This document shows positions 53,165 to 63,396 of a stretch of 64,000 nucleotides of DNA, piece by piece. Positions within the stretch are counted from its first letter, which is position 1, and each line of letters starts with the position of its first letter. The notes under the pieces are model-generated. The model was not told the DNA's origin. It searched no databases and worked only from the letters and a program-made list of their open reading frames with translations. The translations under genes and the position numbers were made by a program. This DNA comes from Branchipolynoe longqiensis (taxonomy: Eukaryota > Annelida > Polychaeta > Phyllodocida > Polynoidae), in NCBI GenBank assembly GCA_030323885.1, contig CM059193.1:94914852-94978851 (forward strand), written 5' to 3'.

Positions 53165-53725
53165 CCGCAGTTTACTGTTGTATGCTGCTGTGCACTGCTG
53201 TGTGGTGTCGTGCGCTGCTGTGTTGTATTGTGTGCTGATGTGTTGTGTTGTGTCAGGTTGTGTGATGTTGTGTGTATATTTGGGTTGATTTGGGTTATTT
53301 CCTCCTCAGTGCTGCGCAGTGACGTTCAGTGCTGCTCAGTGCTGTCCAGTGCTGCTCAGTGCTGCTAAGTGCTGCTCAATGCTTCTCAGTGCTGTCTAGT
53401 GATGTTCAATGTTGCTCAGTGCTGCTCAGTGCTACTCAGTGCTACTCAGTGCTGCTCAGTGCTGCTCAGTGCTGCTCAGTGATACTCACTGCAACTCAGT
53501 GCTGCTCAGTGCTGATCGGTGCTGCTCAGTGCTGCTCAGTGCTGCCAAATACTGTTCAGTGCTGTTCAGTGTTGCTCCCTGCTGCTCATTGCTGCTCAGT
53601 GCTGCTCATTGCTGCTCATTGCTGCTCATTGCTGCTCATTGCTGCTCATGTCTGCTCATGAGCAAGGCAGTGCTGTTCAGTGCTGCTCAATGCTGCTCAG
53701 TGCTCTTCCGTGCTGCTCTGTACTG
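53165..53725. repeat. 10-bp repeat (GTGCTGCTCA)n
   Basis: CAGTGCTGCTCAGTGCTGCT with substitutions; preceded by TGTGCTGCTGTGT variants from 53,165. Two turns make 20 bp, near two helical turns. Cys/Leu-rich frames are artefacts. Confidence 0.95.
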
Positions 53726-54395
53726 CACTGTGCTCATATATCATACGATGTACAGTTGGATGCAGTGATCTGCTGCTGTGTGCTTCTGTGTGCTGTTATT
53801 TGTTGCAGTCTTCTGAACTATGCTGCCTTGTGCTGTTGTGTGCTGCAAGTGCTGCTCTGTACTGCCCTACGCTGAAGTGTGCTTCCCTGTGCTGATATGT
53901 CCATCCCTGTGCTGCTATGTGCCTCCCCGTGCTGCTGTGTGCCTCCATGTGCTGCTATGTGCCTCTTTGTACTTCCATGTGCCTCCCTGTGTTGCCCTGT
54001 GCTGGTATGTCCCTCGCTGTACTAGTGTGTGCCTCCCTGTGATGCTATGTGCCTCCCTGTGCTGCTAGGTGCCCCTGTGCTGAGCTGTGCCTCCCTGTGC
54101 TGCTATGTCCATCCCTGTACTGGTGTGTGCCTCCCTGTGCTGATATGTGCCTCCCTGTGCTGCTAGGTGCCCCTGTGCTGAGATGTGCCTCCCTATGCTG
54201 ATATGTGCCTCCCTGTGCTGGTATGTGCCTCCCTGTGCTGCTATGTGCCTCCAAGTCATGTCATATGCCTCCCTGTGCTGGTATGTGCCTCCCTGTGCTG
54301 CTATGTGCCTCCCCGTGCTATGTTCCTCCCTGTGCTGGTATGTGCCTCCCTGTGCTTCCCTGTGCCTCTCTGTGTTGCCATGTGCTGCTATTGCA
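53726..54395. repeat. 20-bp repeat (TGTGCCTCCCTGTGCTGCTA)n
   Basis: Regular from about 53,875; variants include TGATATG, TGGTATG and CCCATCCCTG. Evidently related to the 10-bp array before it (GTGCTGCT core). Confidence 0.93.
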
Positions 54396-54559
54396 GTCCT
54401 CCCCCAGCTACCGACAGAACAGGCCCATTTACCACACTCAAACATCCACACTCAAACACGACAGTTCCAGGTGCTCTGACCTCAGGTTATCTCGGTTTGT
54501 GCCAATCTTAAGCCAGCCTTAATTATTTAGTTTTTCCAATAAACATCTTGGCCAGAAAC

Positions 54560-56010
54560 ACCATTTGATGTATTCCATCACTGCTATCTTCTCGCGAGTA
54601 CCTGAAAACAAGATGCCTGAAAGCACTGGATATTCTGAGGGTGCTGTCCAGCTCAGAGTAGGGAGCAGACAGAGATGTTCTGTTCTCCGTGTACAGAACC
54701 TGGGTTCGGTCATGAGTGGATTACGGCAGCATAGTATACGGTTTCGCAAGGAAATCGTAAATTGGGCTGCTAGACACGATCCACCACCAGGGACTGCGCC
54801 TGGCCCTTGGGGCCTTCCGCACCTCACCGGTTCAGAGCCTTTATGTCGAAGCCAATGAATCATCACTTAACAACAGGAGAATCAAACTGGCCATGCAATA
54901 TGTAGTCAAGATAAAAACTAATGCATTGAATCCTGCACACAATTGTCTATTCGAGCAATATGACAAATCCAGGTATGAAGCCAGGCCGAATTACATCCGG
55001 CCACTGAGGCTCCAAATGAAACCTCATTTGGAGGCCTTCGGTGTGGATTTGGACATGTTGGAGGATGCCAAAGTCCCAGAACATCCCCCACCCGTGGTCA
55101 TTGAGAAAGCCATCGGTTATCCTCCGACTCACAGAACTGAGGAAGTCTGGGACACATCCACTCGAGTACCAAGGACTGCATGCAGAGATTCAAGGCCAGT
55201 TTGCAGACCACCTCTCCATATATACTGATGGTTCGAAAGGCCAAAGCCGGGTAGCTGCTGCGGCAGTCTGCCGACGGGAAAAATTTGGTGTACGTTTGCC
55301 CGATCAGAGCTCGATTTTCACTGCAGAAGCCCGAGCACTCCTTCTCGCGTTGGAATGTATCGAGGTATCCAACCACACTAACTATGTTATATACAGTGAT
55401 TCGTTCTCTTGCCTCCTGGCTGTTGCTGGACTGAAAATGAATCACCCTATTCTAGCAACGGTCATTTATAAAAATGAACCAACTGACAATGGATGGGTAT
55501 GACATCCACCTGTGCTTGGTGCCTGGCCATGCCGGCATACAAGGAAACAAACAAGCTGATCGGGCTGCGAAGAAGGCCCTGAACTGTGATCTTGAACCAT
55601 GTCTGATCCCTCACTCTGATCTGAAACAACTAATAGCCACCCACATAAAATCCAAATGGCAACATGAGTGGGATGAAAACATTAATACACTTAAAGAAAT
55701 TGAATCATATGTGGGAAAGCCACCACAAACTCATGTGGGAGGTCGGCGGGACCAAGCGGTCCTTAGCCGCTGCCGTATTGGCCACTCGTGGCGTACACAT
55801 GCTTTTCTGCTCAAGGGGGAACCTCCCTGTGAATCTATTGGGTGTCAGTCCCCGCTGACACTCAAACACATTTGAATAAGTTGCGTTGATTTGTTGGCCC
55901 TGCGCCAACAGTTCTACACTGCAGACAGTATGCATGAGCTTTTTACTAAGGTAAAACAGGAAAACATTTTAGCCTTTTTGAGGGTAGCTGGACTGTACCA
56001 CCTCATATAG
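54560..56010 (+). pseudogene. LINE ORF2 C-terminal part: RT end, RNase H, C-terminal domain, frameshifted
   Basis: Segments in order: YLKTRCLKALDILRVLSSSE, then DYGSIVYGFARKS, LLDTIHHQGLRLALGAFRTS and SLYVEANESSLNNRRIKLAM, which form the RT thumb/linker. RNase H follows with its acidic residues kept: IYTDGSKG (Asp), AEARALLLALE (Glu), YSDSFSCLLA (Asp), and next HLCLVPGHAGIQGNKQADRA carrying the His and final Asp. The end carries SIGCQSPLTLKH and YHLI. Stops (in SSSE-stop-GAD and RKS-stop) and frameshifts near 55,155 and 55,490 break the reading frame. It once removed RNA from cDNA hybrids; inactive now. Confidence 0.9.
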
Positions 56011-56262
56011 TTTACTAAATAGATTCTATCAATTATTAATAAAACTTTTCTTTTTCTATGGGAATTTGTTTCCCTTGACTACAAATATATGAGTGTGAGC
56101 TTTCTAATTTAATAAGTGTCTATTGGCACATAATTGATTGTCTGCTTTTACATGTAAAAATGATGGTTTGAACAAAAATCAAACATTTCTCGCCGTGAAT
56201 ATGGCCTATGCTGCCGACACGGCATAAATCAACCACCAATCAATCAATCAATCAATCAATCT
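54560..56262 (+). mobile_element. RNase H-bearing LINE (I/Nimb/Jockey-like), 5'-truncated
   Basis: Starts inside the RT thumb region and runs through RNase H to a UTR (TTTACATGTAAAAATGATGG) and an AATCAATCAATCAATC tail at 56,238-56,262. 5' truncation with an intact 3' tail is typical of LINE insertion. The relative at 5,919-6,510 shares the 3' end. Clade placement rests on RNase H plus tail type and is inferred. Confidence 0.9.
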
Positions 56263-56655
56263 AGCGAGCTTGGCGTGGCTGGGACAGTATATGACTCGGA
56301 CCGACTCCATCACTCCATGAAACTGAGTGATTGATGGGGGAAACGTATGTCTCGGGTACATTGCGCATACGTATGTCTACATTTAGGTACACAGCTCGGT
56401 ACAAAGTGGCTCAATCACTGCCTCTGACAGACGACCTGCATGACGACGAACACTTAGTGACACATGGCCGTCAGTCCACTACACGACTAACCAGCGCCAC
56501 AACGAGGCTGTCCGGATCACGCCCGAACCACGCCGGAAATTGCCGACTCCAGGCGCGTGATTACCGTACAGCTCGACAGGTGTCGCTCCAAGTCGGACCG
56601 GACAGGAACTGCCCGGGGTGGGGGACGGGAGAAGAAGGGGAGGCGGTGGGCCGGA
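56263..56655. other. Spacer, nothing recognised
   Basis: CpG-containing mixed sequence; a 109-codon frame (56,331-56,660) has no motif. Confidence 0.35.
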
Positions 56656-58305
56656 CCTAGGACGGGTGGGGTGATGGGTGAGCTGAATGCGGGGAGGAGG
56701 GGAATGAAAGGGGGTAGGAGGAGGGCATAGGGGGTGAAGTGGAAGGTGATCGAGTGGTCTAGGGAGAGGTGATGGAGTGATGAAGGAGAGGTGAAGGAGG
56801 GAGGTGAAGGGTGAGGTGAAGGGTGAGGTGAAGGGGAAGGTGATCGAGTGGTGAAGGGAGAGGTGATGGAGTGATGAAGGAGAGGTGAAGGAGGGAGGTG
56901 AAGGAGGGAGGTGGGGTGAGGGGTGAGGTGAAGGGGGGAGGTGAAGGGGGCAGGTGAAGGGAGATGTCGGAGTGCTGAGGAGGGCAGTGAAGGGGAGGTG
57001 AAGGAGAGATGTGAAGGGGGAGGGGGGAGGTGAAGGGAGATGTTGAGTGCTGAAGGAGAGGGCAGTGAAGGGGGGGTGAAGGAGGGATGTGAAGGGGGAG
57101 GTGAAATAGGGAGGTGAGGGGAAGGTGAAGGGGAGGTGTCGAGTGGTGAAGGAGGGAGGTGAAGGAGGGAGGTGAAGGAGGGTGTGTCAAGGGGGAGGTT
57201 GAAGCGGGAGGTGAAGGGGAGGTGAAGGGGGATGTGATCGAGGGTGAAGGAGGGCGGTGATGAAGGGGGGGTGAAGGAGGTGAAGGGGAGGTGAAGGGGG
57301 AGATGAAAGGGGGAGGTGAAGGGGGAGGTAAAGGAGGGAGGTGAAGGGGGGGTGATGGAGGGTGGTCAAGGGGGAGGTGAAGCGGAGAGGTGAAGGGGGA
57401 GGTGAAGGGGGATGTGATCGAGTGGTGAAGGAGGGTGGTGGATGAAAGGGGAGGTGAAGGGGGTGGGGGAGGTGAAGGGGGATGTGTCGAGTGGTGAAGG
57501 AGGGGGTGAAGGAAGGGGAGGTGAAGGGGATGTGAAGGGGGAGATGAAGGGGGAGTTGAAAGGGGGAGGTAAAGGTGGGAGGTGAAGGGGAGTGTTGGGA
57601 GGTGAAGAGGGGCGTGAAGGGTGGGGGTGGAGGGGGAGGTGAAAGGGGAGGTGAAGGGGGGTGGTGAAGGGGTGGGGGTGGAGGGGGAGGTGAAGGGGGA
57701 GGTGAAGGCGGGTTGATCAAATGGTGAAGGAGGGAGGTGAAGGGGTAGGTGAAGGAGCGTGGTGAAGGGTAGGAGAAGGGTGAGGTGACGGGCGGGAGGT
57801 GAAGGGGCAAGAAGGGGGAGGTGAAGGGGGAGGTGAAGGGGGGGGGTGTTGGAGTGGTGAATGATGGAGGTGAGGCGGGAGGTGAAGGGAGGTGATCGGG
57901 GTGAAGGAGGCGGTGAAGGGGGAGGTGAAGGAGGGAGAGGTGAAGGGTGAGGTGAAGGGAGAGAAGGAGGTGGTGAGGTGAGTGAAGGGGTGAGAGGGGG
58001 AGGAGAAGGGGGGAGGTGAAGGAGGGCGGTGAAGGGTGAGGTGAAGGATGTGGTGAAGGGGGAGGTGAAGGATGTGGTGAAGGGGGAGGTGAAGGAGGGA
58101 GGTGAAGCGGGAGGTGAAGGGGGAGGAGAAGGAGGGTGGTGAAGGGGGAGGTGAAGGAGGGAGGTGATGGAGGGTGGTAAAGGGGGAGGTGAAGGATGTG
58201 GTGAAGGGGGAGGTGAAAGAGGGAGCTGAAGGAGGGAGGTGAAGAAAGGCGGTGAAGTGGGAGCTGAAGGGGGAGTTGCGGGAACTGGGGGCGAAATGGG
58301 CCTGA
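56656..58305. repeat. G-rich (GGTGAAGGGGGA)n array, 1.65 kb
   Basis: Irregular 11-14-bp steps of GGAGGTGAAGGGG with a higher-order theme (GTGATCGAGTGGTGAAGG). Almost no C on the plus strand. It could form G-quadruplex structures; Ser/Pro-rich minus-strand frames are artefacts. Confidence 0.96.
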
Positions 58306-58388
58306 AGGCGGTGAACGGCGGGCGGGTTTTATTTTAATTTGTTTATTTGTTCATGTTTCTTGCATATAACGTAGACTAATGTGTAACC

Positions 58389-58575
58389 AGATGCAATGGC
58401 CGAATAAGTTGAGCGTCCACCTCCCGTCCTGGCACCTCATCGGATTATAACTCCTGGGTTTGATCCCTGACTAAATCAAGCCAAGGACTTAAACATTGAT
58501 ACGAAAGGTGAATTGCTCACTAGCCGGGTGCATTTTTAATAGTTAAGAAAACAAAAACAAAAAACAAAACATGAG
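58389..58575 (+). mobile_element. SINE family B-like, plus strand
   Basis: Head ATGGCCGAATAAGTTGAGCG (box A) and GGGTTTGATCCC (box B), then CAAGGACTTAAACATTGATA, the family B body motif, and an AAAACAAAAACAAAAAAC tail. The middle of the body is missing. Confidence 0.7.
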
Positions 58576-59379
58576 CGCACGATGTTCCAGGCGCGGGCTG
58601 AGACAAGAACCACTTTGTGTTCATTTGGTCTCAGGTGCAGTGGAAGGGGCGCAGAACCTCTGAGGATAAAATATCCCGATATTCGGCATAGGGGGGAATG
58701 CAAATGTTCTATTACTGATCGGTTTACGTGACCATGAGTGGGATATAAATACACATAGTGGTGCTGGCAGGTCTGGGTGTGAGTGCACTCAGGGCCTGCC
58801 CCCTCTGCTGGGATAGGGATCACCACAGTCAAACTTCAAATGTCAGGGTTGGTTGTGGCCATGGAGCCATACAGCTGGTGGTGGTGGGAAGACCACTAGT
58901 ATCCATGGGGACCAGGAATGCTGGGTCCCTATTGGCAGAGCCAAGAATGCTTGATTCCCATTGGGGGAAAAGGGTGGGGTGACACTCTACAACAAACTCA
59001 TGTAACTAGATCAGCAATAAACCAGAGGACTGGATTCTCTCTCCTTCTTTACACTTTATACTCTTCCTTTCTCTTTGTCTGTATTGTTTTCACCATATCC
59101 TGCCTACACAGATTCAAGCATTAAACTCTACAGCCTGACTGCCACAGTGGCAGCTGGACGCTATATGTCCGCTACCAAAGTAAACGGGCGCGAAAACACA
59201 CGGGCACAGCTACGACCACTACGAACATATGTACGTGACCTTGAGTATGTGGGTGGGGGGTCCCACCGTGTCGTGACAGCGACTGTCAGTGTCACAGTCT
59301 CGGGTACATTGCACACACGCAATCGTATGTAACAGGGGTAACTGGGCTGTGTTGTAGTTAACCTCATGTTCTGGAAGTT
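58576..59379. other. Spacer with a dispersed-repeat block
   Basis: 58,665-58,760 matches 17,085-17,215. 59,000-59,110 has AATAAA and pyrimidine-rich sequence reminiscent of an LTR end. No pol gene nearby. Confidence 0.4.
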
Positions 59380-59434
59380 TGTTGTTTGTTGGAGTGTAAC
59401 GTCCTTGCAACATCTAAGGTCATATCAGGACGGC
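59380..59434 (-). mobile_element. SINE family B tail scrap (minus)
   Basis: TTGTTTGTTGG, GTAACGTCC and CATCTAAGGTCATATCAGGA: the 3' end of family B only. Confidence 0.75.
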
Positions 59435-59454
59435 GGTCTAGAACTAGTAGAAGT

Positions 59455-60165
59455 GATGTAGTGTGCTGGTGTGGCAGTATGGTAGTGGGGTAGTGTGGCA
59501 GTAAGGTCATGTGGCAGTGTAAAAGTGTCACAGTGTGACAGTGTGACTGTGGTAGTGTGACATTTTGACAGTGTGACATGTCGTCAGTGTGGCACTGTGT
59601 CAGTGTGACATTGTGACAACGTGACAGTATGACAGTGTAACATAGTGACCGTGTGACAGCATGACATTAAGACAGTCTGGCAGTGTGATCGTTTGACCGT
59701 GTAGCAGTGAGCCAGCCTATCAGTGTAAAAGTGTGACACTGTGACAGTGTCACAGTGTATCAGTGTGATTGTGTGAAAGTGTGAGACTGTGACAGTGTGA
59801 AATGGTGACATGTTGACAGTGTCACATTGTGACATTGTGTCATGGTGGCAGTGTGGCAGTGTGGCAGTGTGGAAGTGTGGCAGTGTGATAGTGTGACAGT
59901 GTGATTGTGTGAGATTGTGACAGCGTGACATTGTGACAGCATTGCAGTCTGACAGTGTGACATTGTGACAACATGAGAGTGGGACAGTGTAATATAGTGA
60001 CACTGACCGTGACAGTGAGACAGTGACAGTATGACAGTGAGACAGTGTGGCGGTGTGATAGTTTGACTGTGTGGCAGTGAGCCAGCCTATGAGTCATGAG
60101 TATGAGTGTAAAAGTGTGACAGTGTGAAAGTGTGACAGTGTATCAGTGTCAGTGTGTCAACGTGG
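59455..60165. repeat. Degenerate (GTGTGACA)n / (GTGTGGCA)n array
   Basis: 8-9-bp steps GTGTGACAGTGTGACAG with many substitutions. A larger duplication is visible: GCAGTGAGCCAGCCTAT at about 59,704 and 60,074, and GACATTGTGACAAC at about 59,607 and 59,960. Confidence 0.93.
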
Positions 60166-60221
60166 TAGGCGACTAGTGTGACACTGACAATGTAGCAGTA
60201 TGGCAGGCGGGGTGGCAATAT

Positions 60222-60490
60222 GGCCATACGATAGGGAACCAGCCGGGGACCAGCCGGGAACCAGCCGGGAACCAGCCGGGAACCAGCCGGGAACCAGCCG
60301 GGAACCAGCCGGAAACCAGCCGGGAACCTGCCGGGAACCAGCCTGAACCATGCGGGACCCAGCCCGGAACCAGCCGGGAACCAGCCGATAACCAGCCGGG
60401 AACGAGTATGGAACCAGCCGGCAACCAGTCTTGAATCAGCCGGAGATCAGCCGTGGACCAACCGGTAAACCAGCCGGGGACCAGCCGGAA
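60222..60490. repeat. 12-bp repeat (GGGAACCAGCCG)n, about 22 copies
   Basis: CCGGGAACCAGCCGGGAACC; regular at 60,240-60,330, degenerate after. Short palindromic CCGG in each unit. Confidence 0.95.
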
Positions 60491-60914
60491 GGTGGTCTGG
60501 CATGACCCAGGCTCTAAGCAGGCGTTGTAAACCAGCACATAAAACAAGGCAGGCACACAACCCGATAACCAGCACCCTCACGTGGCGCCCCAGGCGGAGC
60601 TAATTGGAACTAAATGACCCTATTAGTAGCGGGACGCCGGGAGGCCGGACACTATTACGCCCGATGACACCACCAGGGGGCGCCACCCGCGCTTTCTGTG
60701 GGCTGAGATAAGCCCCGCCTCCTTGGTGGACCAGACCTGCCTGTCTCTTCCAGGGGGTGGGGGTGGGGGTGGGGCTGGGGGTTGGGGGACATGCGCAGTT
60801 CAGAGCCCCCTGGCGGAGAGTCGGATCAAACGGTGTGTACCGGGATCTGTCCGTGCCGGACGGCGGGGCTGCAGCTGGTTATCAGTTCCTTCCCGCTTAT
60901 CTCCCACCGCCTTA
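60491..60914. other. Spacer with a strong CTCF-like core
   Basis: CACCACCAGGGGGCGCCAC at 60,668-60,686 is the closest match in the window to the known CTCF core. G/T-rich GGGGGTGGGG run at about 60,752-60,785. No gene recognised. Confidence 0.45.
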
Positions 60915-60972
60915 CCGTCCTGATCTGACCTTAGATGTTGCCAGGCCGTGAATCTCCAACAACCAACCAACT
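60915..60972 (+). mobile_element. SINE family B tail scrap (plus)
   Basis: CCGTCCTGATCTGACCTTAG, ATGTTGCCAGG and CAACAACCAACCAAC. Confidence 0.7.
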
Positions 60973-61039
60973 CACCCGTTGATTGGGAGTCACGGGAGTG
61001 GGGTGGTGGTGGTGGGGGTTATTGGGGGGGGGGTAACAG

Positions 61040-61172
61040 CCTGAAAGTGAAAGCTCTCATACCATGGCTAGGTGGTGCGGGAAGTTAAAAATCACTTTGG
61101 TAAAAGGGTAGTGGGGGGGGGGGGGGTTCTATCGACCAACTGTCCAATGGTGAATACAAGAGTAATCAGACT
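61040..61172 (+). mobile_element. SINE family A, 3' portion (plus)
   Basis: GAAAGCTCTCATACCATGGC, GGGAAGTTAAAAATC, GGTAAAAGGG and TGTCCAATGGTGAATACAAG correspond to the 3' half of the copy at 9,236-9,530; a G-run interrupts it. Confidence 0.8.
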
Positions 61173-61174
61173 TA

Positions 61175-61575
61175 AGCTAAGATTCCTTACACACGGTATG
61201 CGGTATGCTGTATGCAAATGCAAATGCGGCAAAAAATCGGAAAGCATCTAAGTCAATGGGGGTGATTCCTTACGTCCGAATGCGAATGCGAATGTGAATG
61301 CGAATGCGACAACTCGATCGATCCCTGTAGCAATCGGTGTGGCATGCGGCATGTGGCATGCGGCATGTGGCATGCGGTATGCGAATAGAAACATCAGTCG
61401 CACTTGCCCATTAGTTTTAGACGAGGAAAGGTGACTGAGCATTACGGGACGGTCACACACAAGGGTGCTGAGTGGAAACATATGGTAGTGGTGGGGGTGG
61501 GGAGACGCTTGCTGCTTACTGCGTAGAAGGAATCCTCCCATTCGCATATCATGTACCACATAAGGAATCTTAGCT
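61175..61575. mobile_element. 400-bp foldback element related to 48,505-49,588
   Basis: Perfect 15-bp inverted ends AGCTAAGATTCCTTA and TAAGGAATCTTAGCT. Inside are (GCGGTAT)n/(GAATGC)n steps: CGAATGCGAATGCGAATG, GGCATGCGGCATGTGGCATG. Shared with the larger element: GATTCC at the ends, a CGATCG...GTAGC block, and GAATAGAAACATCAGTCGCA (complement of TGCGACTGATG...TTCTATTC). Confidence 0.75.
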
Positions 61576-61910
61576 GTATGCCTGATAGGCAATATCAATC
61601 TTCACGAAACATGGGGTAGGGGGGAGGGTAGGGGGGTCAGGGTTCGCTGGGGGCAAGTTACCTTATTGCGGGTTTATCTATAATACAAGGCTTAGGACCT
61701 CTTTGCTGAGACGAAACCAACATTGTTTAGGTTCTGCGTTCATATGGAGGAGGTGGAGGGGTGAAGTAGGTCAATGTATGCACACGGACGGAGTGTCAGG
61801 GGCGGAGGAACCGCGACAAGGGAGGAAGAGTAGGAGGGGGAGGGGAAGGGAGGGGAAGGTGGGAGGAATAAGGGAGGGGGAATATAGAGTGAGAGGAGAG
61901 AACATGAAGG
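61576..61910. other. Spacer, nothing recognised
   Basis: G-rich mixed sequence leading into the array. No gene. Confidence 0.35.
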
Positions 61911-62402
61911 GAGGAGATGAGATGGGAGGGGAAGGAATGGGACGATGGGAGGGGGAAGACTGGGACAATGGGAAGGGGAAGGAATGGGACGATGGGAGGG
62001 GAAGGAATGGGACGATGGGAGGGGAAGGAATGGGACGGTGGGAGGGGGAAGGAATGGGACGATGGGAGGGGAAGGAATGGGACGATGGGAGGGGAAGGAA
62101 TGGGAAGGTGGGAGGGAAGGAATGGGATCATGGGAGGAGGGAGCAATGGGACGAAGGGAGGGGGAAGGAATGGGATGATGGAGGGGAAGGATTGATCATG
62201 GGAGGGGAGAGAATGGGACGATGGGAGGGGGAAGGAATGGGACAATGGGAGGGGAAGGAATGGGACAATGGGAGGGGAAGGAATGGGACGATGGGAGGGG
62301 AAGGAATGGGAAGGTGGGAGGGGAAGGAATGGGACAATGGGAGAGGGAAGGAATGGGACGATGGGAGGGGAAGGAATGGGAAGGTGGGAGGGGAAGGAAT
62401 GG
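61911..62402. repeat. 24-bp G-rich minisatellite, about 20 copies, cut by gap
   Basis: GGGAAGGAATGGGACGATGG plus GAGG, with GACAATGG and AAGGTGG variants. Period divisible by three keeps frames open (GKEWDDGR)n. The array ends at the N run. Confidence 0.95.
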
Positions 62403-62902
62403 NNNNNNNNNNNNNNNNNNNNNNNNNNNNNNNNNNNNNNNNNNNNNNNNNNNNNNNNNNNNNNNNNNNNNNNNNNNNNNNNNNNNNNNNNNNNNNNNNN
62501 NNNNNNNNNNNNNNNNNNNNNNNNNNNNNNNNNNNNNNNNNNNNNNNNNNNNNNNNNNNNNNNNNNNNNNNNNNNNNNNNNNNNNNNNNNNNNNNNNNNN
62601 NNNNNNNNNNNNNNNNNNNNNNNNNNNNNNNNNNNNNNNNNNNNNNNNNNNNNNNNNNNNNNNNNNNNNNNNNNNNNNNNNNNNNNNNNNNNNNNNNNNN
62701 NNNNNNNNNNNNNNNNNNNNNNNNNNNNNNNNNNNNNNNNNNNNNNNNNNNNNNNNNNNNNNNNNNNNNNNNNNNNNNNNNNNNNNNNNNNNNNNNNNNN
62801 NNNNNNNNNNNNNNNNNNNNNNNNNNNNNNNNNNNNNNNNNNNNNNNNNNNNNNNNNNNNNNNNNNNNNNNNNNNNNNNNNNNNNNNNNNNNNNNNNNNN
62901 NN
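62403..62902. other. Assembly gap (500 N)
   Basis: Run of N between two different tandem arrays. Unlike the first gap, no duplicated sequence flanks it. Confidence 1.
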
Positions 62903-63396
62903 TGTACATGTAGTGTGTGTGTGGTGTTGAGGATGGGGTGTTTTAAGTGTGTACATGTGGTGTGTGTGTGTGTGGTGGTGAGGATGGGGTGTGTTAAGCA
63001 TGTACATGTGGTGTGTGTGGTGGTGAGGATGGGGTGTTTTAAGCATGTACATGTGGTGTGTGTGTGGTTGTGAGGATGGGGTGTTTTAAGCATGTACATG
63101 TGGTGTGTGTGTGTGGTGGTGAGGATGGGTTGTTTTAAGCATGTACATGTGGTGTGTGTGTGTGGTGGTGAGGATGGGTGTTTTAAGCGTGTACATGTGG
63201 TGTGTGGGTGGTGGTGAGGATGGGTGTGTTAAGCGTGTATATGTGGTGTGTGTGTGGTTGTGAGGATGGGGTGTTTTAAACATGTACATGTGGTGTGTGT
63301 GTGTGTGGTTGTGAGGATGGGGTGTTTTAAACGTGTACATGTAGTGTGTGTGTGGTGGTGAGGATGGGGTGTGTTAAGCATGTACATGTAGTGTGT
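62903..63396. repeat. About 50-bp minisatellite, about 10 copies
   Basis: GTACATGTGGTGTGTGTG then GTGGTGAGGATGGGGTGTTT and TAAGC; (TG)n length varies between copies. Confidence 0.95.

Noticed and set aside
54565..54858. 97-codon plus frame as a distinct gene
   Set aside because: The same DNA in another frame gives clear LINE RT sequence (LLDTIHHQGLRLALGAFRTS), so this frame is a shadow.
58980..59130. LTR end (AATAAA plus pyrimidine-rich stretch)
   Set aside because: No partner LTR or internal coding region.
61703..63073. Long frames on both strands around 62 kb (456 and 418 codons)
   Set aside because: They span 500 N and a 24-bp repeat whose period is divisible by three.
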